Below, one piece after another: positions 27,608-38,192 of a stretch of 64,000 bases of DNA. The notes under the pieces are model-generated. The model saw only the letters and a program-made list of their open reading frames with translations, had not been told where the DNA came from and made no database searches. Numbering within the stretch: position 1 is the first letter of the stretch; every line of letters starts with the position of its first letter. The DNA comes from Rhizobiaceae bacterium (GTDB lineage Bacteria > Pseudomonadota > Alphaproteobacteria > Rhizobiales > Rhizobiaceae). The stretch spans positions 186,001-250,000 of the forward strand of contig JARGOX010000005.1 in NCBI GenBank assembly GCA_029233925.1, in the 5' to 3' direction. Both the position numbers and the translations under genes were made by a program.

Positions 27608-28066
27608 TTACAAAAGCAATCGATTTTCATCGAAAGCAGCCAGCAATTCAATCGGGTTTTTCATTTGCCCGGGAACCATGTGAAGCAGGGGCATCGACAG
27701 GCCGGGCAAAAGGTCTTGACGCTGGTTGAGATCGGGCAACCTATCACCCTGGCCCGCGCTGGCGGTTGAGATGACCAGATGCATCATTGCCCTGTTTATG
27801 CTGGCAACCTTCATGATTGCCGAACCTCTGATCTCGATGAGGCCGCATGTCGGCTCCGGCGCAATGGCCATCAGCCGGTTTTCCAACTGTTCCAAAAACA
27901 CCTGATCATCAGCAACCAGTGCGGCAAATTTGCCCGCGACCGCAGCTGACTGCAGAAAATCCAGCGCCAGCCGACTCTTGCCGCTCCCCGACGCGCCCAT
28001 GATCAGTACACCTGTTTCACCAACAACAAGCGCCGTCGCATGGATGTTTTTTGCTCTATTGCCCAA
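27608..28066 (-). CDS. hprK: HPr kinase/phosphorylase (short alphaproteobacterial form)
   Basis: 152 residues, only the C-terminal kinase core; the N-terminal domain of Firmicutes HprK is absent, as is normal in this order. Walker A 'GASGSGKS' is at 24-31, and 'LVADDQVFLEQ' and 'GLIEIRGSAIMKV' follow. It phosphorylates and dephosphorylates HPr at the Ser site. It follows chvG by 57 bases. The 3' end lies 10 bases from the MITE-like element, which thus separates hprK from the EIIA-HPr genes it works with. Confidence 0.92.
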   Translation of the reverse strand: MGNRAKNIHATALVVGETGVLIMGASGSGKSRLALDFLQSAAVAGKFAALVADDQVFLEQLENRLMAIAPEPTCGLIEIRGSAIMKVASINRAMMHLVISTASAGQGDRLPDLNQRQDLLPGLSMPLLHMVPGQMKNPIELLAAFDENRLLL

Positions 28067-28123
28067 TCTGCAACCCCGATATTGCAGAACATGTTGTAAA
28101 GCGTGACTGTTTTGCGGCGGAGA

Positions 28124-29926
28124 TCATGATTGATGCAACGGCAAGGTGACAATGAACCGCGCGCCCAGACGTTTGCCACTGGCTTCATCGATCATGTTTT
28201 CGGCTGTCAACGTGCCGCCATGGGCTTCGATGATCTGTCGGCTGATGGACAGGCCAAGCCCGGAATTCTGCCCGAAGGCCTCACCTTCCGGGCGGTCTGT
28301 GTAAAAACGCCTGAAAATATGGTCAATATTCTCCGTACTGATGCCCGGGCCATTGTCTTCGACGTGAACCAAGCAATTTTCCCGGTTGGCGCTGAGACGA
28401 AGCGTAATGCGGCCGTCCGTCGCCGGGACAAATGAACGGGCGTTGTCGATCAGATTGGTAATGACCTGACCAATGCGCAGGTCATAGCCGTCGACCATGA
28501 AGCGCCCTTTGGGCGCATTGGATGGAACGATCTCCAGTTGCAATTCCACAAATTTGGCCCCCTTGCGGGTCTGACTGGAAATATTGACCATATCTTCGAG
28601 CAATTGGCGAAGGTCAAGAGGCGAGGCATCCTGGCGCGCCAGTTCGGCATCGAGACGGGACGCATCGGAAATGTCGCTGATCAACCGGTCCAGCCGCCGC
28701 ACATCATGTTGAATGACGTCCATCAGCCGGGTGCGCGAAGTCTCATTCCTGGCCAGTGGCAATGTTTCAACGGCACTGCGCAGGGACGTCAGGGGATTTT
28801 TCAACTCATGGCTGACGTCGGCTGCGAAACTTTCAATGGCATCAATGCGATCATACAGGGCGTTGGTCATGCTGCGCAGCGCCACTGAAAGATTGCCGAT
28901 CTCGTCCTGGCGGGCAGAAAAATCCGGAATTTCCTCACGCGCACTGATACCTCTGCGCACCCTTTGCGCTGCATCGGCCAGCCGATGCAGGGGATTGGCA
29001 ATGGTTCCCGCAAGCAGCAGCGACAGCAGGATGTTGACCGAAGCCGCAACGATGAAAACCCGCACGATGGCGAGCCGCTCTGCCCGCACGATCTTGTCAA
29101 TGTCGCCGGCCTGTGTCGACAGAAGCAACACACCCAGCACCGCCCGGAACCGCTGAACAGGCACCGCAACCGATACAATCATTTCACCCTTGTTGGTGGC
29201 CCGCACAACGGTGCTGGGTCCGCCTGTCAGGGCAGTCAGCACCTCTTTGTACAAAGAACCGTCACCACCGGGCTGCTCCTGATACAATGGCAGGTCCGCC
29301 CGCTGGATCAGTCGGTTCAGCATGGCCATGAGCTCTTCGGTAAAGGGCAGTTTTTCCTGCTCCAGCGGGGGCAAATCGTATCGCAGGATTTGTCCGGTTG
29401 AATAGAGTTGCTGCGAATCAAGCAGCAGGCTGGCATCGCGATCATAGATGCGGGCCCTTGTGCGGGTGGGCGAAATAAGACGACGCAAAACCGGCGCCAC
29501 CCGTTCCGGGTTGATCGGAAACTCCAGATCTTCGATATCACCACCCGGTGATACACTTTCGCCAGCCTGCAATTCCAGCAGCTTGGCCGGATCAATGGTA
29601 ATGCTGTCAGTTTCAACGCTGGCAGAACCGGCAATGGCCGCAGCGATGATCTCGCCCTGTGTCAGCAGGCTTTCAACCCGCGCATCAATCAGCCCCTCAC
29701 GGAACTGGTTGAGGTAGAGAATACCGGAAAGCAGCACGACCAGCGCTGCAAGATTGAGATACAGGATGCGGCGGGTCAGGCTGGAAAATATGCTGCGGCT
29801 CAGCGTTCGCCGGATTACCAGGAACGGATAGGTCCAGGATCGCGAATCAACGGACTTTTGCGCCGTACCGGATTCTTCGCTCACCTGCTTTTCCTGGGCC
29901 TTTCCATCATGGATACGCGTCGTCAT
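28124..29926 (-). CDS. chvG: Sensor histidine kinase ChvG/ExoS
   Basis: 600 residues. Membrane kinase of the ChvG-ChvI system that senses acidity and envelope state in Rhizobiales. TM1 is at about 54-73 ('ILYLNLAALVVLLSGILYL'), a periplasmic domain follows, and TM2 lies near 290-312 before a HAMP region. The H-box 'FAADVSHELKNPLTSL' has His373, and the ATPase motifs are 'NLIDNARSF', 'VEDNGPGIS' and 'NSGLGLSISRQI'. It lies 19 bases after chvI. ATG 29926 has a weak GAAAG site. Confidence 0.94.
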   Translation of the reverse strand: MTTRIHDGKAQEKQVSEESGTAQKSVDSRSWTYPFLVIRRTLSRSIFSSLTRRILYLNLAALVVLLSGILYLNQFREGLIDARVESLLTQGEIIAAAIAGSASVETDSITIDPAKLLELQAGESVSPGGDIEDLEFPINPERVAPVLRRLISPTRTRARIYDRDASLLLDSQQLYSTGQILRYDLPPLEQEKLPFTEELMAMLNRLIQRADLPLYQEQPGGDGSLYKEVLTALTGGPSTVVRATNKGEMIVSVAVPVQRFRAVLGVLLLSTQAGDIDKIVRAERLAIVRVFIVAASVNILLSLLLAGTIANPLHRLADAAQRVRRGISAREEIPDFSARQDEIGNLSVALRSMTNALYDRIDAIESFAADVSHELKNPLTSLRSAVETLPLARNETSRTRLMDVIQHDVRRLDRLISDISDASRLDAELARQDASPLDLRQLLEDMVNISSQTRKGAKFVELQLEIVPSNAPKGRFMVDGYDLRIGQVITNLIDNARSFVPATDGRITLRLSANRENCLVHVEDNGPGISTENIDHIFRRFYTDRPEGEAFGQNSGLGLSISRQIIEAHGGTLTAENMIDEASGKRLGARFIVTLPLHQS

Positions 29927-29945
29927 CTTTCAGACCAGACCGGTT

Positions 29946-30653
29946 TCAATCTTCGCGGAACCGGTAACCGACCCCGTAAAGCGTTTCGATCATATCGAAT
30001 TCGACATCAACCATCTTGAATTTCTTGCGCAACCGTTTGATGTGACTGTCAATGGTGCGATCATCCACATAGACCTGCTCGTCATAGGCTGCGTCCATCA
30101 GAGAGTCACGGCTTTTGACCACACCTGGGCGCTGGGCAAGTGAATGCAATATGAGAAATTCCGTTACTGTCAGCGTGACCGGCTGGCCCTTCCAGGTGCA
30201 GGTATGGCGCTCCTGATCCATAACCAGCTGTCCGCGTTCCAGCGACGCACTCTCGATGCTGCCGGGTTTTGGAGTAGGGGATGTCTCGCGGCTTGAAGCC
30301 CTGCGCAATATGGCCTTGACGCGTTCGACCAGCAGGCGCTGTGAAAATGGCTTGGTGATGAAATCGTCAGCGCCCATTTTCAGGCCGAACAATTCATCAA
30401 TCTCCTCGTCCTTGGAGGTGAGAAAAATCACCGGTGTATCCAGTTTCTGACGCATTCTGCGCAGCAGTTCCATGCCATCCATACGCGGCATCTTGATATC
30501 AAGGATGGCAAGATGCGGCGGATGGGCGACAAGGCCCTCGAGTGCAGAGACTCCGTCCGTATAGGTCTCGACCCGATATCCTTCCGATTCCAGTGCAATG
30601 GAAACCGAGGTGAGGATATTGCGGTCGTCATCGACGAGCGCGATTGTCTGCAT
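29946..30653 (-). CDS. chvI: Response regulator ChvI
   Basis: 235 residues of the OmpR class. The receiver domain has acidic 'VDDD' at 7-10 and phospho-acceptor Asp52 in '[12 protein letters not shown]'. The C-terminal winged helix ends in '[10 protein letters not shown]'. ATG 30653 follows CGGAG at 8 bases. It is transcribed divergently from pckA, a conserved rhizobial arrangement, and co-transcribed with chvG. ChvI controls succinoglycan, motility and acid-response genes in relatives. Confidence 0.95.
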   Translation of the reverse strand: MQTIALVDDDRNILTSVSIALESEGYRVETYTDGVSALEGLVAHPPHLAILDIKMPRMDGMELLRRMRQKLDTPVIFLTSKDEEIDELFGLKMGADDFITKPFSQRLLVERVKAILRRASSRETSPTPKPGSIESASLERGQLVMDQERHTCTWKGQPVTLTVTEFLILHSLAQRPGVVKSRDSLMDAAYDEQVYVDDRTIDSHIKRLRKKFKMVDVEFDMIETLYGVGYRFRED

Positions 30654-30858
30654 AGGTGATTCTCCGTCTAGAAAAGTCCAGGCGCATAACCTGTAACCGG
30701 TTCGTCGCCCGCCGAATAGTCGATCAGGCCTCTCATGAGGCCAAAGGTAGAACAAAATGTGGCACAGATCGACTTGCTTATCATATATCCCACTCGCGGC
30801 ACAGGCAGGCCGCTCGGCATGCGCCCCGCTGCGGGACGGACCGGACGATTATCTAAAA

Positions 30859-30890
30859 CGATTTAAATTTTTTATGAATTTTTTAAATCG
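30859..30890. promoter_or_regulatory. AT-rich inverted repeat in the pckA-chvI intergenic region
   Basis: Arms CGATTTAAA (30859-30867) and TTTAAATCG (30882-30890) flank 14 AT-rich bases in the 325-base divergent gap. The second arm continues as TTTAAATCGATTAA. The pckA gene of Sinorhizobium is controlled by the LacI-type PckR, and this repeat is a candidate site by position; I cannot confirm the motif. Confidence 0.4.
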
Positions 30891-30978
30891 ATTAATATCT
30901 TGAATTTGTTCGGTTTTCCATAAACACCCAGTTGTATATTTAATTTTCCGTCCCTATGGTCCGGAAAATTTCAAACCA

Positions 30979-32631
30979 ATGAGCCAGAACAACAGGGTGG
31001 TTTCAGCCATGCAGAAAACCGGACAGGAAACCGGAAAGCGCAATCTTTCCAAAGGTGTCGATACAGTTGGGCTCAAGGAGCTTCTGCATGTCTATTACAA
31101 CCTGAATGAAGCAGAACTTTATGAACACGCCCTGGTTCGCGGTGAGGCGGAGCTGACTGCCCATGGCGCGTTGCGCGCCCTGACTGGACAACATACCGGT
31201 CGTTCGGCCCAGGATAAATTCGTGGTGTGTGACGATACCACCCGCCCACAGATCTGGTGGGACAACAACAAATCCATGACCCCGGACCATTTTGATACGC
31301 TGCTGGCCGATTTTCAGGCCTACGCCAAGGGCAAGGAATTGTTTGTCCAGGACCTGATTGGCGGCGCCGAGGAAGCCCAATCGCTACCGTCGCGCATCAT
31401 TACGGAATATGCCTGGCATTCGCTGTTCATCCGTAATCTGCTGATTCTTCCCCAACGCGACAAGCTGGAAAGCTTCGCCCCGGATCTGACGATCATTGCT
31501 TTCCCCGGCTTCAAGGCAGACCCTTCACGCCACGGCAGCATCAGTGAAACAATGATCGCGGTCGATCTGGTGCGCCGGATCGTCCTGATCGGCGGGACTT
31601 CCTATGCGGGCGAGATGAAAAAATCCGTTTTCACCGCCTTGAACTATCTGCTGCCGGAACGCGGCGTCATGCCAATGCATTGCTCCGCCAATCAGGGGCC
31701 GGACGGGGACACGGCCGTGTTTTTTGGCCTTTCAGGTACAGGCAAGACAACATTGTCCGCCGATCCCAGCCGCACTTTGATCGGTGATGACGAACACGGC
31801 TGGAGCAAAGAGGGCATCTTCAATTTCGAAGGTGGCTGCTATGCCAAAACCATCCGCCTTTCTCCGGAAGCCGAGCCGGAAATCTATGCCACCACCCAGC
31901 GTTTTGGCACCGTTCTGGAAAATGTCGTGCTGGATGATCAACGCATTCCGGACTTCGATGACGATTCCCTGACGGAAAATACCCGCTGCGCCTACCCGAT
32001 GCATTTCATTCCCAATGCCAGTGCGACGGGAAAGGCCGGCCAACCACGCAATATCATCATGCTGACAGCGGATGCATTTGGCGTTCTGCCACCCATTGCA
32101 AAAATGACACCGGCGCAGGCCATGTATCATTTCCTGTCCGGCTACACGGCAAAGGTTGCCGGAACGGAAAAGGGCGTTACTGAGCCTCAGGCGACTTTCT
32201 CGACCTGTTTTGGCGCGCCTTTCATGCCCCGGCACCCATCGGAATACGGCAATCTGCTGCGCGACCTGATCGCTGAACACAATGTTGATTGCTGGCTGGT
32301 CAATACGGGCTGGACAGGCGGTGCCTATGGCACAGGTTCACGCATGCCCATCAAGGCAACACGGGCACTGCTATCTGCAGCGCTCGATGGCTCACTCAAC
32401 CACGCAGAATTTCGCACCGACCCGAATTTCGGCCTGATGGTGCCGATGGCCGTTGCCGGTGTGGACAGCGCCATTCTTGATCCGCGCTCCACCTGGACCG
32501 ACAAACAGGCCTATGATGCGCAGGCAAGACGCCTGGTTGACATGTTCGTAGAAAATTTTGCCAAATTCGAGGAACATGTCGGCAATGATGTGCTCGGTGC
32601 CGCGCCGCGTATTGCACAGGCTGCCGAATAA
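30979..32631 (+). CDS. pckA: Phosphoenolpyruvate carboxykinase (ATP)
   Basis: 550 residues. It converts oxaloacetate and ATP to PEP and CO2, the first step of gluconeogenesis. Visible are '[14 protein letters not shown]', '[13 protein letters not shown]' and the kinase-1a loop '[13 protein letters not shown]' from residue 250, with 'GDDEHGW' after it. The start may be ATG 30979 or, 10 codons in, ATG 31009, which has AGGGTGG upstream. It is monocistronic with a clear terminator. Confidence 0.96.
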   Translation: MSQNNRVVSAMQKTGQETGKRNLSKGVDTVGLKELLHVYYNLNEAELYEHALVRGEAELTAHGALRALTGQHTGRSAQDKFVVCDDTTRPQIWWDNNKSMTPDHFDTLLADFQAYAKGKELFVQDLIGGAEEAQSLPSRIITEYAWHSLFIRNLLILPQRDKLESFAPDLTIIAFPGFKADPSRHGSISETMIAVDLVRRIVLIGGTSYAGEMKKSVFTALNYLLPERGVMPMHCSANQGPDGDTAVFFGLSGTGKTTLSADPSRTLIGDDEHGWSKEGIFNFEGGCYAKTIRLSPEAEPEIYATTQRFGTVLENVVLDDQRIPDFDDDSLTENTRCAYPMHFIPNASATGKAGQPRNIIMLTADAFGVLPPIAKMTPAQAMYHFLSGYTAKVAGTEKGVTEPQATFSTCFGAPFMPRHPSEYGNLLRDLIAEHNVDCWLVNTGWTGGAYGTGSRMPIKATRALLSAALDGSLNHAEFRTDPNFGLMVPMAVAGVDSAILDPRSTWTDKQAYDAQARRLVDMFVENFAKFEEHVGNDVLGAAPRIAQAAE

Positions 32632-32649
32632 TCCATTCACCGACAAGAT

Positions 32650-32677
32650 AAAACCCGTGGAGCGATCTGCGGGTTTT
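32650..32677 (+). terminator. Intrinsic terminator after pckA
   Basis: Stem AAAACCCG (32650-32657) and CGGGTTTT (32670-32677) with a 12-base loop, ending in a T-run, 19 bases after the pckA stop. Confidence 0.8.
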
Positions 32678-32804
32678 CGTTGCCTTCAGGCTTTGCGACC
32701 GAAGCGCGCTATCATGACGAAACTTGCGGCGGCCAGCCAAACGCTCTAAAAGCATGGAAATTCACTGCAAACCGTTTCCATTCAAGCTTTAACCGGGCGC
32801 CACC

Positions 32805-33239
32805 ATGGCCAGCGATCCGCTCCCCATCACCCAGTCGATCACCATCGCCGGATGGGAGCTGGTTGAACAATTCGTTCGTGCGTCGGGGCCGGGCGGACAG
32901 AATGTCAACAAGGTTTCTTCTTCTGTTCAGCTGCGGTTCGATGCACGCTCCTCGCCATCCTTGCCGGAACGGGTGAAGAACAATCTGGTCGCGCTTGCCG
33001 GTCAGCGCATGACGAAGGACGGCGTCATCATCATTGAAGCCGATCGGTTTCGCACCCAGGATCGCAACCGCAAGGATGCGCGAGACCGGTTGAAGGATCT
33101 GGTGGCAAAAGCAGCCGCTCCACCGCCGCCCTACAGACGCAAGACCAAACCCACCAAGGGATCGGTTGAACGACGGCTGAAAGCCAAATCCAGCCGCTCG
33201 GGCATCAAGAAGCTCCGGGGAAATATTCCACCCGATTAG
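32805..33239 (+). CDS. arfB: Alternative ribosome-rescue factor ArfB
   Basis: 144 residues. This peptidyl-tRNA hydrolase frees ribosomes stalled at mRNA ends. The release-factor motif Gly30-Gly-Gln32 lies in 'ASGPGGQNVNKVSS', and a basic C-terminal tail ('RRKTKPTKGSVERRLKAK', then 'SGIKK') is the part that enters the empty mRNA channel. Size and layout match E. coli YaeJ. An AlkB-like gene follows in the same direction after 40 bases. Confidence 0.93.
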   Translation: MASDPLPITQSITIAGWELVEQFVRASGPGGQNVNKVSSSVQLRFDARSSPSLPERVKNNLVALAGQRMTKDGVIIIEADRFRTQDRNRKDARDRLKDLVAKAAAPPPPYRRKTKPTKGSVERRLKAKSSRSGIKKLRGNIPPD

Positions 33240-33279
33240 CACCCTTTGGGTTGCTGATGAAATCAAGGCTCCAGGCACA

Positions 33280-33903
33280 ATGGCAGCAGGACTCCCCGAG
33301 GGCATTGCCTATTTTCCGGATTATTTTGACCGGCAGGCCCAATTGGCGCTGGTTGACGACATTCGCGCGGCAATCGGACAGGCGCCTTTGTTCGTTCCGT
33401 GCATGCCGCGCACCGGCAAGCCCATGCAGGTGCGCATGAGCAATTGTGGTCCGCTTGGATGGGTTACAGACAAGGCGCGAGGCTATCGCTATCAGGCCAC
33501 CCACCCTGACACGCGCCTGCACTGGCCACCCATACCCGAGCGTCTCATCGACCTGTGGCAATCGGTTTCCAATTGCCCGCAACTGCCCGAAGCCTGTCTG
33601 ATCAATTATTACAAGGACACGGCAAAGATGGGCCTTCATCAGGACCGCGATGAAGCCGAATTTGAAGCGCCCGTCGTTTCCGTATCCCTTGGTGATGATT
33701 GCCTGTTTCGCATCGGAGAAACCAGCCAGGGTGGCCCGACACGATCGATGCGCCTGCGTAGTGGCGATGTGATCGTCCTTGGGGGTCCGTCCCGCCTGCG
33801 CTTCCACGGCGTCGACCGGATCTATCCAGCGACATCGACCCTTCTGAAGGACGGCGGACGGATCAATCTGACATTGCGGCGTGTGTCGAAAATGAACGTT
33901 TAG
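33280..33903 (+). CDS. alkB: AlkB-like 2-oxoglutarate/Fe(II) dioxygenase
   Basis: 207 residues. The AlkB family removes alkyl lesions from DNA or RNA by oxidation. The iron triad is visible as His120 and Asp122 in 'LHQDRDE' and His176 in 'LRFHGVDRI'. The 2-oxoglutarate-binding Arg194 and Arg200 lie in 'RINLTLRRVS', and 'LINYYKDTAKMG' is the nucleotide-lid strand. It follows arfB closely and may be co-transcribed. It is convergent with coaA, with only 12 bases between the stops. Confidence 0.91.
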   Translation: MAAGLPEGIAYFPDYFDRQAQLALVDDIRAAIGQAPLFVPCMPRTGKPMQVRMSNCGPLGWVTDKARGYRYQATHPDTRLHWPPIPERLIDLWQSVSNCPQLPEACLINYYKDTAKMGLHQDRDEAEFEAPVVSVSLGDDCLFRIGETSQGGPTRSMRLRSGDVIVLGGPSRLRFHGVDRIYPATSTLLKDGGRINLTLRRVSKMNV

Positions 33904-33915
33904 GAGAGGCCTGTC

Positions 33916-34908
33916 TCACAGTTTGCGCAGTGCAACCTGTTCAATCAAATGATTGGTACCCTTGCGCAGGATGAGGTCTGCCCGTGGCCGGGTTGGCAGG
34001 ATATTCTCCCGCAGGTTTTTCAAATTGGTATTTTCCCACAGGCCATTTGCGATCGCCAAGGCCGCTTCCTTCGAAACGGAGGAGTGGCGATGGAAGAATG
34101 ACTGCGGATTCTTGAAGGCGGTATCACGCAACCGCATGAAGCGATCAACATACCATTCGTGAATCTGATCTTCCTGAGCATCAATATAGATCGAGAAATC
34201 GAAAAAATCCGAGACAAAGGGGATCATCTGGCCGTTTTCGGGCAAGTCGCGCACCTGCAAAACGTTGATACCTTCAAAGATCAGAATATCCGGCCTGTCG
34301 ATCGCCACAAACTCACCGGGGATGACGTCATAGGTCAGATGCGAATAACAAGGTGCCTTTACATCGGGCCTTCCGGCCTTGATGTCCGAGAGAAATTTGA
34401 GCACGGCCCCGACATCATAGCTTTCAGGAAAACCCTTGCGTTCCATCAAATTGGCCTGCTCCAGTTCCGCATTGGGAAGCAAAAAGCCGTCCGTGGTGAT
34501 CAGATCAACCTTCGGGCTGCCCGACCACCGCCGCAAAAGCTCCTTTAGGATACGGGCAGTTGTCGATTTGCCCACCGCCACCGATCCGGCAATACCGATG
34601 ATGAAAGGGGTCTTGAATTCATTGGGCAGCGCCAAAAAATGTTTTCGCTGATCGAAAAGCATTTTTGACGCTTCGACATGGGCGTAGAGCAGACGTGACA
34701 GCGAGAGATAAATGCGCCGCACTTCGTCAAGATCAATCGGATCATTGAGCGAGCGTAGCCGGGATACCTCGTCTTCCGTCAGCGTCAGCGGCGTATCGGC
34801 ACGAAATTCCGCCCAGCGTTCCGCCGAGAAAAACCGGTAGGGTGAATATTCGCCGGGTTCAAAATGGTTGAGTTCTCTGACCGGTCTGAATTTTTTTGGT
34901 TCATTCAT
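33916..34908 (-). CDS. coaA: Type I pantothenate kinase
   Basis: 330 residues. The first step of coenzyme A synthesis. The P-loop is '[17 protein letters not shown]', followed by 'TTDGFLLPN', 'KGFPESYD' and '[13 protein letters not shown]', all typical of bacterial CoaA. ATG 34908 overlaps the hisE stop by 4 bases, so it is translationally coupled to the his cluster, as in other Rhizobiales. Confidence 0.95.
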   Translation of the reverse strand: MNEPKKFRPVRELNHFEPGEYSPYRFFSAERWAEFRADTPLTLTEDEVSRLRSLNDPIDLDEVRRIYLSLSRLLYAHVEASKMLFDQRKHFLALPNEFKTPFIIGIAGSVAVGKSTTARILKELLRRWSGSPKVDLITTDGFLLPNAELEQANLMERKGFPESYDVGAVLKFLSDIKAGRPDVKAPCYSHLTYDVIPGEFVAIDRPDILIFEGINVLQVRDLPENGQMIPFVSDFFDFSIYIDAQEDQIHEWYVDRFMRLRDTAFKNPQSFFHRHSSVSKEAALAIANGLWENTNLKNLRENILPTRPRADLILRKGTNHLIEQVALRKL

Positions 34909-35228
34909 GATGTCGCGCGACCGGCCTTCTCTACGAGGCCGGACTGCGCCGTTCGCCGTTCCAGCTCTGCCATGACATCCGACAGGGGGATATCGGCAAT
35001 GCGAAGAACCACAAGCAGATGGTAGAGCAGGTCCGCCGACTCGGCCGTCAGGCCCTCACGGTTGTCAGTCACCGCAGCAATAGCCGCCTCAACAGCCTCT
35101 TCGCCGAGTTTCTGGGCCGCTTTTTCCTGGCCTTTGGAGACCAGCCGGGCTGTCCAGGACTCTTCAATGGAAGCCGCAGCCCTTCGGGCAACAATCTTTT
35201 CCAGATCTGCAAGTGCAAATTGCGTCAT
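34905..35228 (-). CDS. hisE: Phosphoribosyl-ATP diphosphatase
   Basis: 107 residues. The second step of histidine synthesis, as a stand-alone MazG-like domain. '[23 protein letters not shown]' and '[13 protein letters not shown]' carry the metal-binding Glu and Asp residues. It is separated from hisF by 283 bases containing three repeats, but lies on the same strand and overlaps coaA. Confidence 0.95.
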   Translation of the reverse strand: MTQFALADLEKIVARRAAASIEESWTARLVSKGQEKAAQKLGEEAVEAAIAAVTDNREGLTAESADLLYHLLVVLRIADIPLSDVMAELERRTAQSGLVEKAGRATS

Positions 35229-35352
35229 GGGCTTTTCCGTATCACTTCGTTGTCTGCAGCAACAGGCACAAATTCATCAGGGTGCCTGCAGTCCAGTCAT
35301 TCTTACCGTTCAATGGGTGCAAAAGCGATTGCCGCTCTTGCGACCAGCTTTT

Positions 35353-35508
35353 CTGTCGCTCGATTTGTCCAAAAACCGGTTCCCACTTTTTGGATCTCAA
35401 TTTTTATCTGTCGCTCGATTTATCCAAAAACCGGTTCCCACTTTTTGGATCTCAGTTTTGCCTGTCGCTCGATTTATCCAAAAAACCGGTTCCCACTTTT
35501 TGGATCTC
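35353..35508. repeat. Three tandem hairpin-forming repeats between hisF and hisE
   Basis: Copies at 35353-35399, 35408-35454 and 35462-35508 are 47-48 bases long, spaced 54-55 bases, and nearly identical. Each starts CTGTCGCTCGATTT and contains CCAAAAA...CTTTTTGG arms around CGGTTCCCA, able to fold as a stem-loop. The third has one extra A. They lie in the transcribed gap of the his operon. Short repeats containing AAACCGGTTCCCAC-like cores are common in Rhizobiales genomes. CRISPR is excluded because spacers are only 7-8 bases. Confidence 0.85.
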
Positions 35509-35511
35509 GCT

Positions 35512-36288
35512 TTAATCAAGCCGCATGGCAATACCCGCGGCGGCCATGTGTTCCTTGGCTTCGCGGATTGTGTAGGTGCCAAAATGAAAAATGGAAGCGG
35601 CCAGGACCGCACTGGCATGGCCGTCACGCACGCCCTCGACGAGATGATCCAGATTGCCCACACCACCCGATGCAATGATGGGCACGTGAACAGCGTCCGC
35701 GACGGCGCGGGTCAACGGGATATTGTATCCCATTTTCGTTCCGTCACGATCCATCGAGGTCAACATGATTTCGCCGGCACCCAATTCCACGACCTTGCGG
35801 GCGAACTCCACCGCATCAATGCCTGATGGCGTGCGGCCACCGTGGGTGAAGACTTCCCAGCGATCGGGCTCACCCGGTGCTGACACGGTTTTTGCGTCAA
35901 TCGAAACGACGATACATTGATTGCCAAACTTGTCGGCCGCCTCTGCCACAAAGGCCGGTTTGTTGACAGCCGTGGTATTGATGGACACCTTGTCAGCCCC
36001 GGCCAGCAGCAATTTGCGAATGTCGGCAATGGTGCGTACGCCGCCACCGACCGTCAGCGGCATGAAACATTGCTCCGCCGTATGGGCAATGACGTCAAAA
36101 ATCGTATCACGGTTGTCCGAAGACGCCGTAATGTCGAGAAAACACAGTTCGTCGGCCCCCGCCGCATCGTATATTTTTGCCGCTTCGACCGGATCGCCGG
36201 CATCAATCAGGTCAACAAAGTTGACACCTTTGACCACACGTCCATCCTTGACATCCAGGCAGGGAATAATGCGCGCTTTGAGCGTCAT
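35512..36288 (-). CDS. hisF: Imidazole glycerol phosphate synthase, cyclase subunit
   Basis: 258 residues. A TIM barrel that with HisH makes imidazole glycerol phosphate and AICAR. '[18 protein letters not shown]' holds the catalytic Asp12, and '[10 protein letters not shown]' and '[11 protein letters not shown]' are the phosphate-binding loops. ATG 36288 overlaps the hisA stop (ATGA). Confidence 0.96.
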   Translation of the reverse strand: MTLKARIIPCLDVKDGRVVKGVNFVDLIDAGDPVEAAKIYDAAGADELCFLDITASSDNRDTIFDVIAHTAEQCFMPLTVGGGVRTIADIRKLLLAGADKVSINTTAVNKPAFVAEAADKFGNQCIVVSIDAKTVSAPGEPDRWEVFTHGGRTPSGIDAVEFARKVVELGAGEIMLTSMDRDGTKMGYNIPLTRAVADAVHVPIIASGGVGNLDHLVEGVRDGHASAVLAASIFHFGTYTIREAKEHMAAAGIAMRLD

Positions 36289-37028
36289 TTGCGTTGCTCT
36301 CCTGCTTCGGCCAGCAGCCTCAGAGCCTCGCCGGGATCAATGCGTCCGTCATAGAGCGCCCGGCCGGAAATTGCTCCTTCGAGACCGGCGGCATCCGGCA
36401 TGGTCATGCGCAGGATATCCGCCATCGACGCCAGACCACCCGATGCAATGACCGGGATGGCAGTCGCATCAGCCAGTTGCAGGGTGGACTGCCAGTTGAT
36501 GCCTGCCAGAACACCATCGCGATCAATATCGGTATAGATGATGGCTGCGACACCGGCACCCTCGAAACGCTTTGCCAATTCCACCACTTCAAGCTGCGAC
36601 GCCTCGGCCCAGCCTTCAACGGCAACCTTGCCACCCTTGGCGTCGATCCCCACGGCAACCTGACCGGGAAACAGCTTGCAGGCCTGTTTGACAAGGTCGG
36701 GGTCGCGCACGGCAATGGTGCCCAAAATGACCCGCGCCAGACCCTTTTCGAGCCAGGTTTCGATATTTTCAAGCGTGCGAATGCCTCCTCCCAATTGAAC
36801 CGGGTTGGAGGTGGCTTGCAAAATCGCCTCGACAGCCGCACCATTAACACTTTCTCCGGCGAATGCGCCGTTGAGGTCAACCACATGCAGCCAGTTGAAG
36901 CCCTGCTCTTCAAAGGCGCTTGCCTGGTCCGCCGGATCGGCATTGTAGACCGTTGCAGCGTCCATATCACCCAGTTTCAGACGAACGCATTCACCGTCCT
37001 TCAAATCGATGGCTGGAAAAAGTATCAT
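36285..37028 (-). CDS. hisA: ProFAR isomerase
   Basis: 247 residues, a TIM barrel opening the ribose of ProFAR. '[14 protein letters not shown]' holds the first catalytic Asp, followed by '[13 protein letters not shown]' and 'IASGGLASM'. ATG 37028 overlaps the hisH stop as ATGA; a GTG three codons upstream is less likely. It is coupled at both ends within the his operon. Confidence 0.95.
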   Translation of the reverse strand: MILFPAIDLKDGECVRLKLGDMDAATVYNADPADQASAFEEQGFNWLHVVDLNGAFAGESVNGAAVEAILQATSNPVQLGGGIRTLENIETWLEKGLARVILGTIAVRDPDLVKQACKLFPGQVAVGIDAKGGKVAVEGWAEASQLEVVELAKRFEGAGVAAIIYTDIDRDGVLAGINWQSTLQLADATAIPVIASGGLASMADILRMTMPDAAGLEGAISGRALYDGRIDPGEALRLLAEAGEQRK

Positions 37029-37675
37029 GGTGCCCACTTCAAGAAATTTGCGATCAGCGCCAGACCCAAGGCCTGGCTCTTTTCCGGGTGAAACTGTGTG
37101 CCTGCTCGATTTTCATGGACAACGGCCGCCGCGACCGGCCCGCCATAGTCCGTATGGGCAATCACATCCGCGCTGTTGTCAGCCTGCAGGGCGTAGGAAT
37201 GCACGAAATAGGCATGAAGCCCGTCTTCCCCGGTGCGAATTCCCTCGAACAAAGCATGCGGCCGCGTCAACGTCAGGGTATTCCAGCCGATCTGCGGAAT
37301 TTTCAAATCCGGATCGGCTGGTTCCATCAGTTTGACATCGCCGTGGATCCAATCGAACCCTCTGGTCACAGTTTTTTCCAGGCCGCGTGTTGCCATCAGC
37401 TGCATGCCGACACAGATTCCGAGAAACGGACGGGCCTTTTCCTCCACTGCCAGACGCAGCGCCTGTTCCATTCCGTCGACGGCTGCAAGGCCATCGTGAC
37501 AATCGGCAAAAGCCCCGACGCCCGGCAGCACGACGCGATCAGCCATGGCCACGACATCCGGCGCGCTGGTCAGCATGATTTCAGCGTCCAGACCGCTTTC
37601 ACGTGCGGCGCGCTCAAATGCCTTGGTGGCCGAGCGCAGATTGCCCGAGCCATAATCGATGATTGCAACACGCAT
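37025..37675 (-). CDS. hisH: Imidazole glycerol phosphate synthase, glutaminase subunit
   Basis: 216 residues, a class I glutamine amidotransferase. The nucleophile Cys88 lies in '[10 protein letters not shown]' and the His-Glu pair in 'TQFHPEKSQ'. It supplies ammonia to HisF. It lies 5 bases after the DUF2628 gene and overlaps hisA. Confidence 0.96.
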   Translation of the reverse strand: MRVAIIDYGSGNLRSATKAFERAARESGLDAEIMLTSAPDVVAMADRVVLPGVGAFADCHDGLAAVDGMEQALRLAVEEKARPFLGICVGMQLMATRGLEKTVTRGFDWIHGDVKLMEPADPDLKIPQIGWNTLTLTRPHALFEGIRTGEDGLHAYFVHSYALQADNSADVIAHTDYGGPVAAAVVHENRAGTQFHPEKSQALGLALIANFLKWAP

Positions 37676-37680
37676 GGCGT

Positions 37681-38187
37681 TCAGCCCTTGTTCTCATAAT
37701 CCAGCAGTCCGAGTGCCGGACCGGCATTGGCCGATTGCGCCCCAGTCTGCCCACCGGGAGTCTGCCGGCCGAGAGTCTGCCGCGCCAGAAGGGTGGCCTC
37801 CGGCTTTACCGGCGCGCTTCCAGCCGCCTTGTCGCTTGGCGCGAAATAAATTTCTTCGGCTGTTGCCCGGTTCTGGGCTTCAACAATGGCGCGCAATCTC
37901 CAGCCCTGCCGTTCTTTCGAAGCAATGCGCATCGCGTTGCCCTCCAGGGCAATGAACAGGGACACAAGCATTGAGGCTACGGCAAAGACCGTAACCCAGT
38001 CCGGCAGCAACTGCATGGCCGCCCCCAGTCCAATGGATGCCAGTATAACCATGGCAGCAGCGAACCAAAGGCGGTGCCACAGGAGCCACAGAAAGGGCAG
38101 GATCAGCGCCAGAAGGGAAAATCCATCCCGGATGATGACAGCCTGTTCCTCGTTATCATCGGGTGCCAGAACGACAAAGCTTGCCAT
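37681..38187 (-). CDS. DUF2628 domain-containing membrane protein in the his operon
   Basis: 168 residues. Short N-terminal part, then two to three hydrophobic segments within about 25-85 ('[21 protein letters not shown]', '[21 protein letters not shown]'), then a soluble 85-residue tail rich in Ala, Gln and Gly. DUF2628 proteins between hisB and hisH recur in Rhizobiales; no function is known to me. The 5-base gaps on both sides show it is part of the operon. Confidence 0.8.
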   Translation of the reverse strand: MASFVVLAPDDNEEQAVIIRDGFSLLALILPFLWLLWHRLWFAAAMVILASIGLGAAMQLLPDWVTVFAVASMLVSLFIALEGNAMRIASKERQGWRLRAIVEAQNRATAEEIYFAPSDKAAGSAPVKPEATLLARQTLGRQTPGGQTGAQSANAGPALGLLDYENKG

Positions 38188-38192
38188 GATCT

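Noticed and set aside
35353-35508. Possible mini-CRISPR array
   Set aside because: Spacers are only 7-8 bases, the repeats are 47-48 bases, and no cas genes are near.
37590-37610. Another parS-like site (TTTCACGTG) in hisH
   Set aside because: Only one arm matches; the other arm differs at most positions, and the site is far from the other parS sites.
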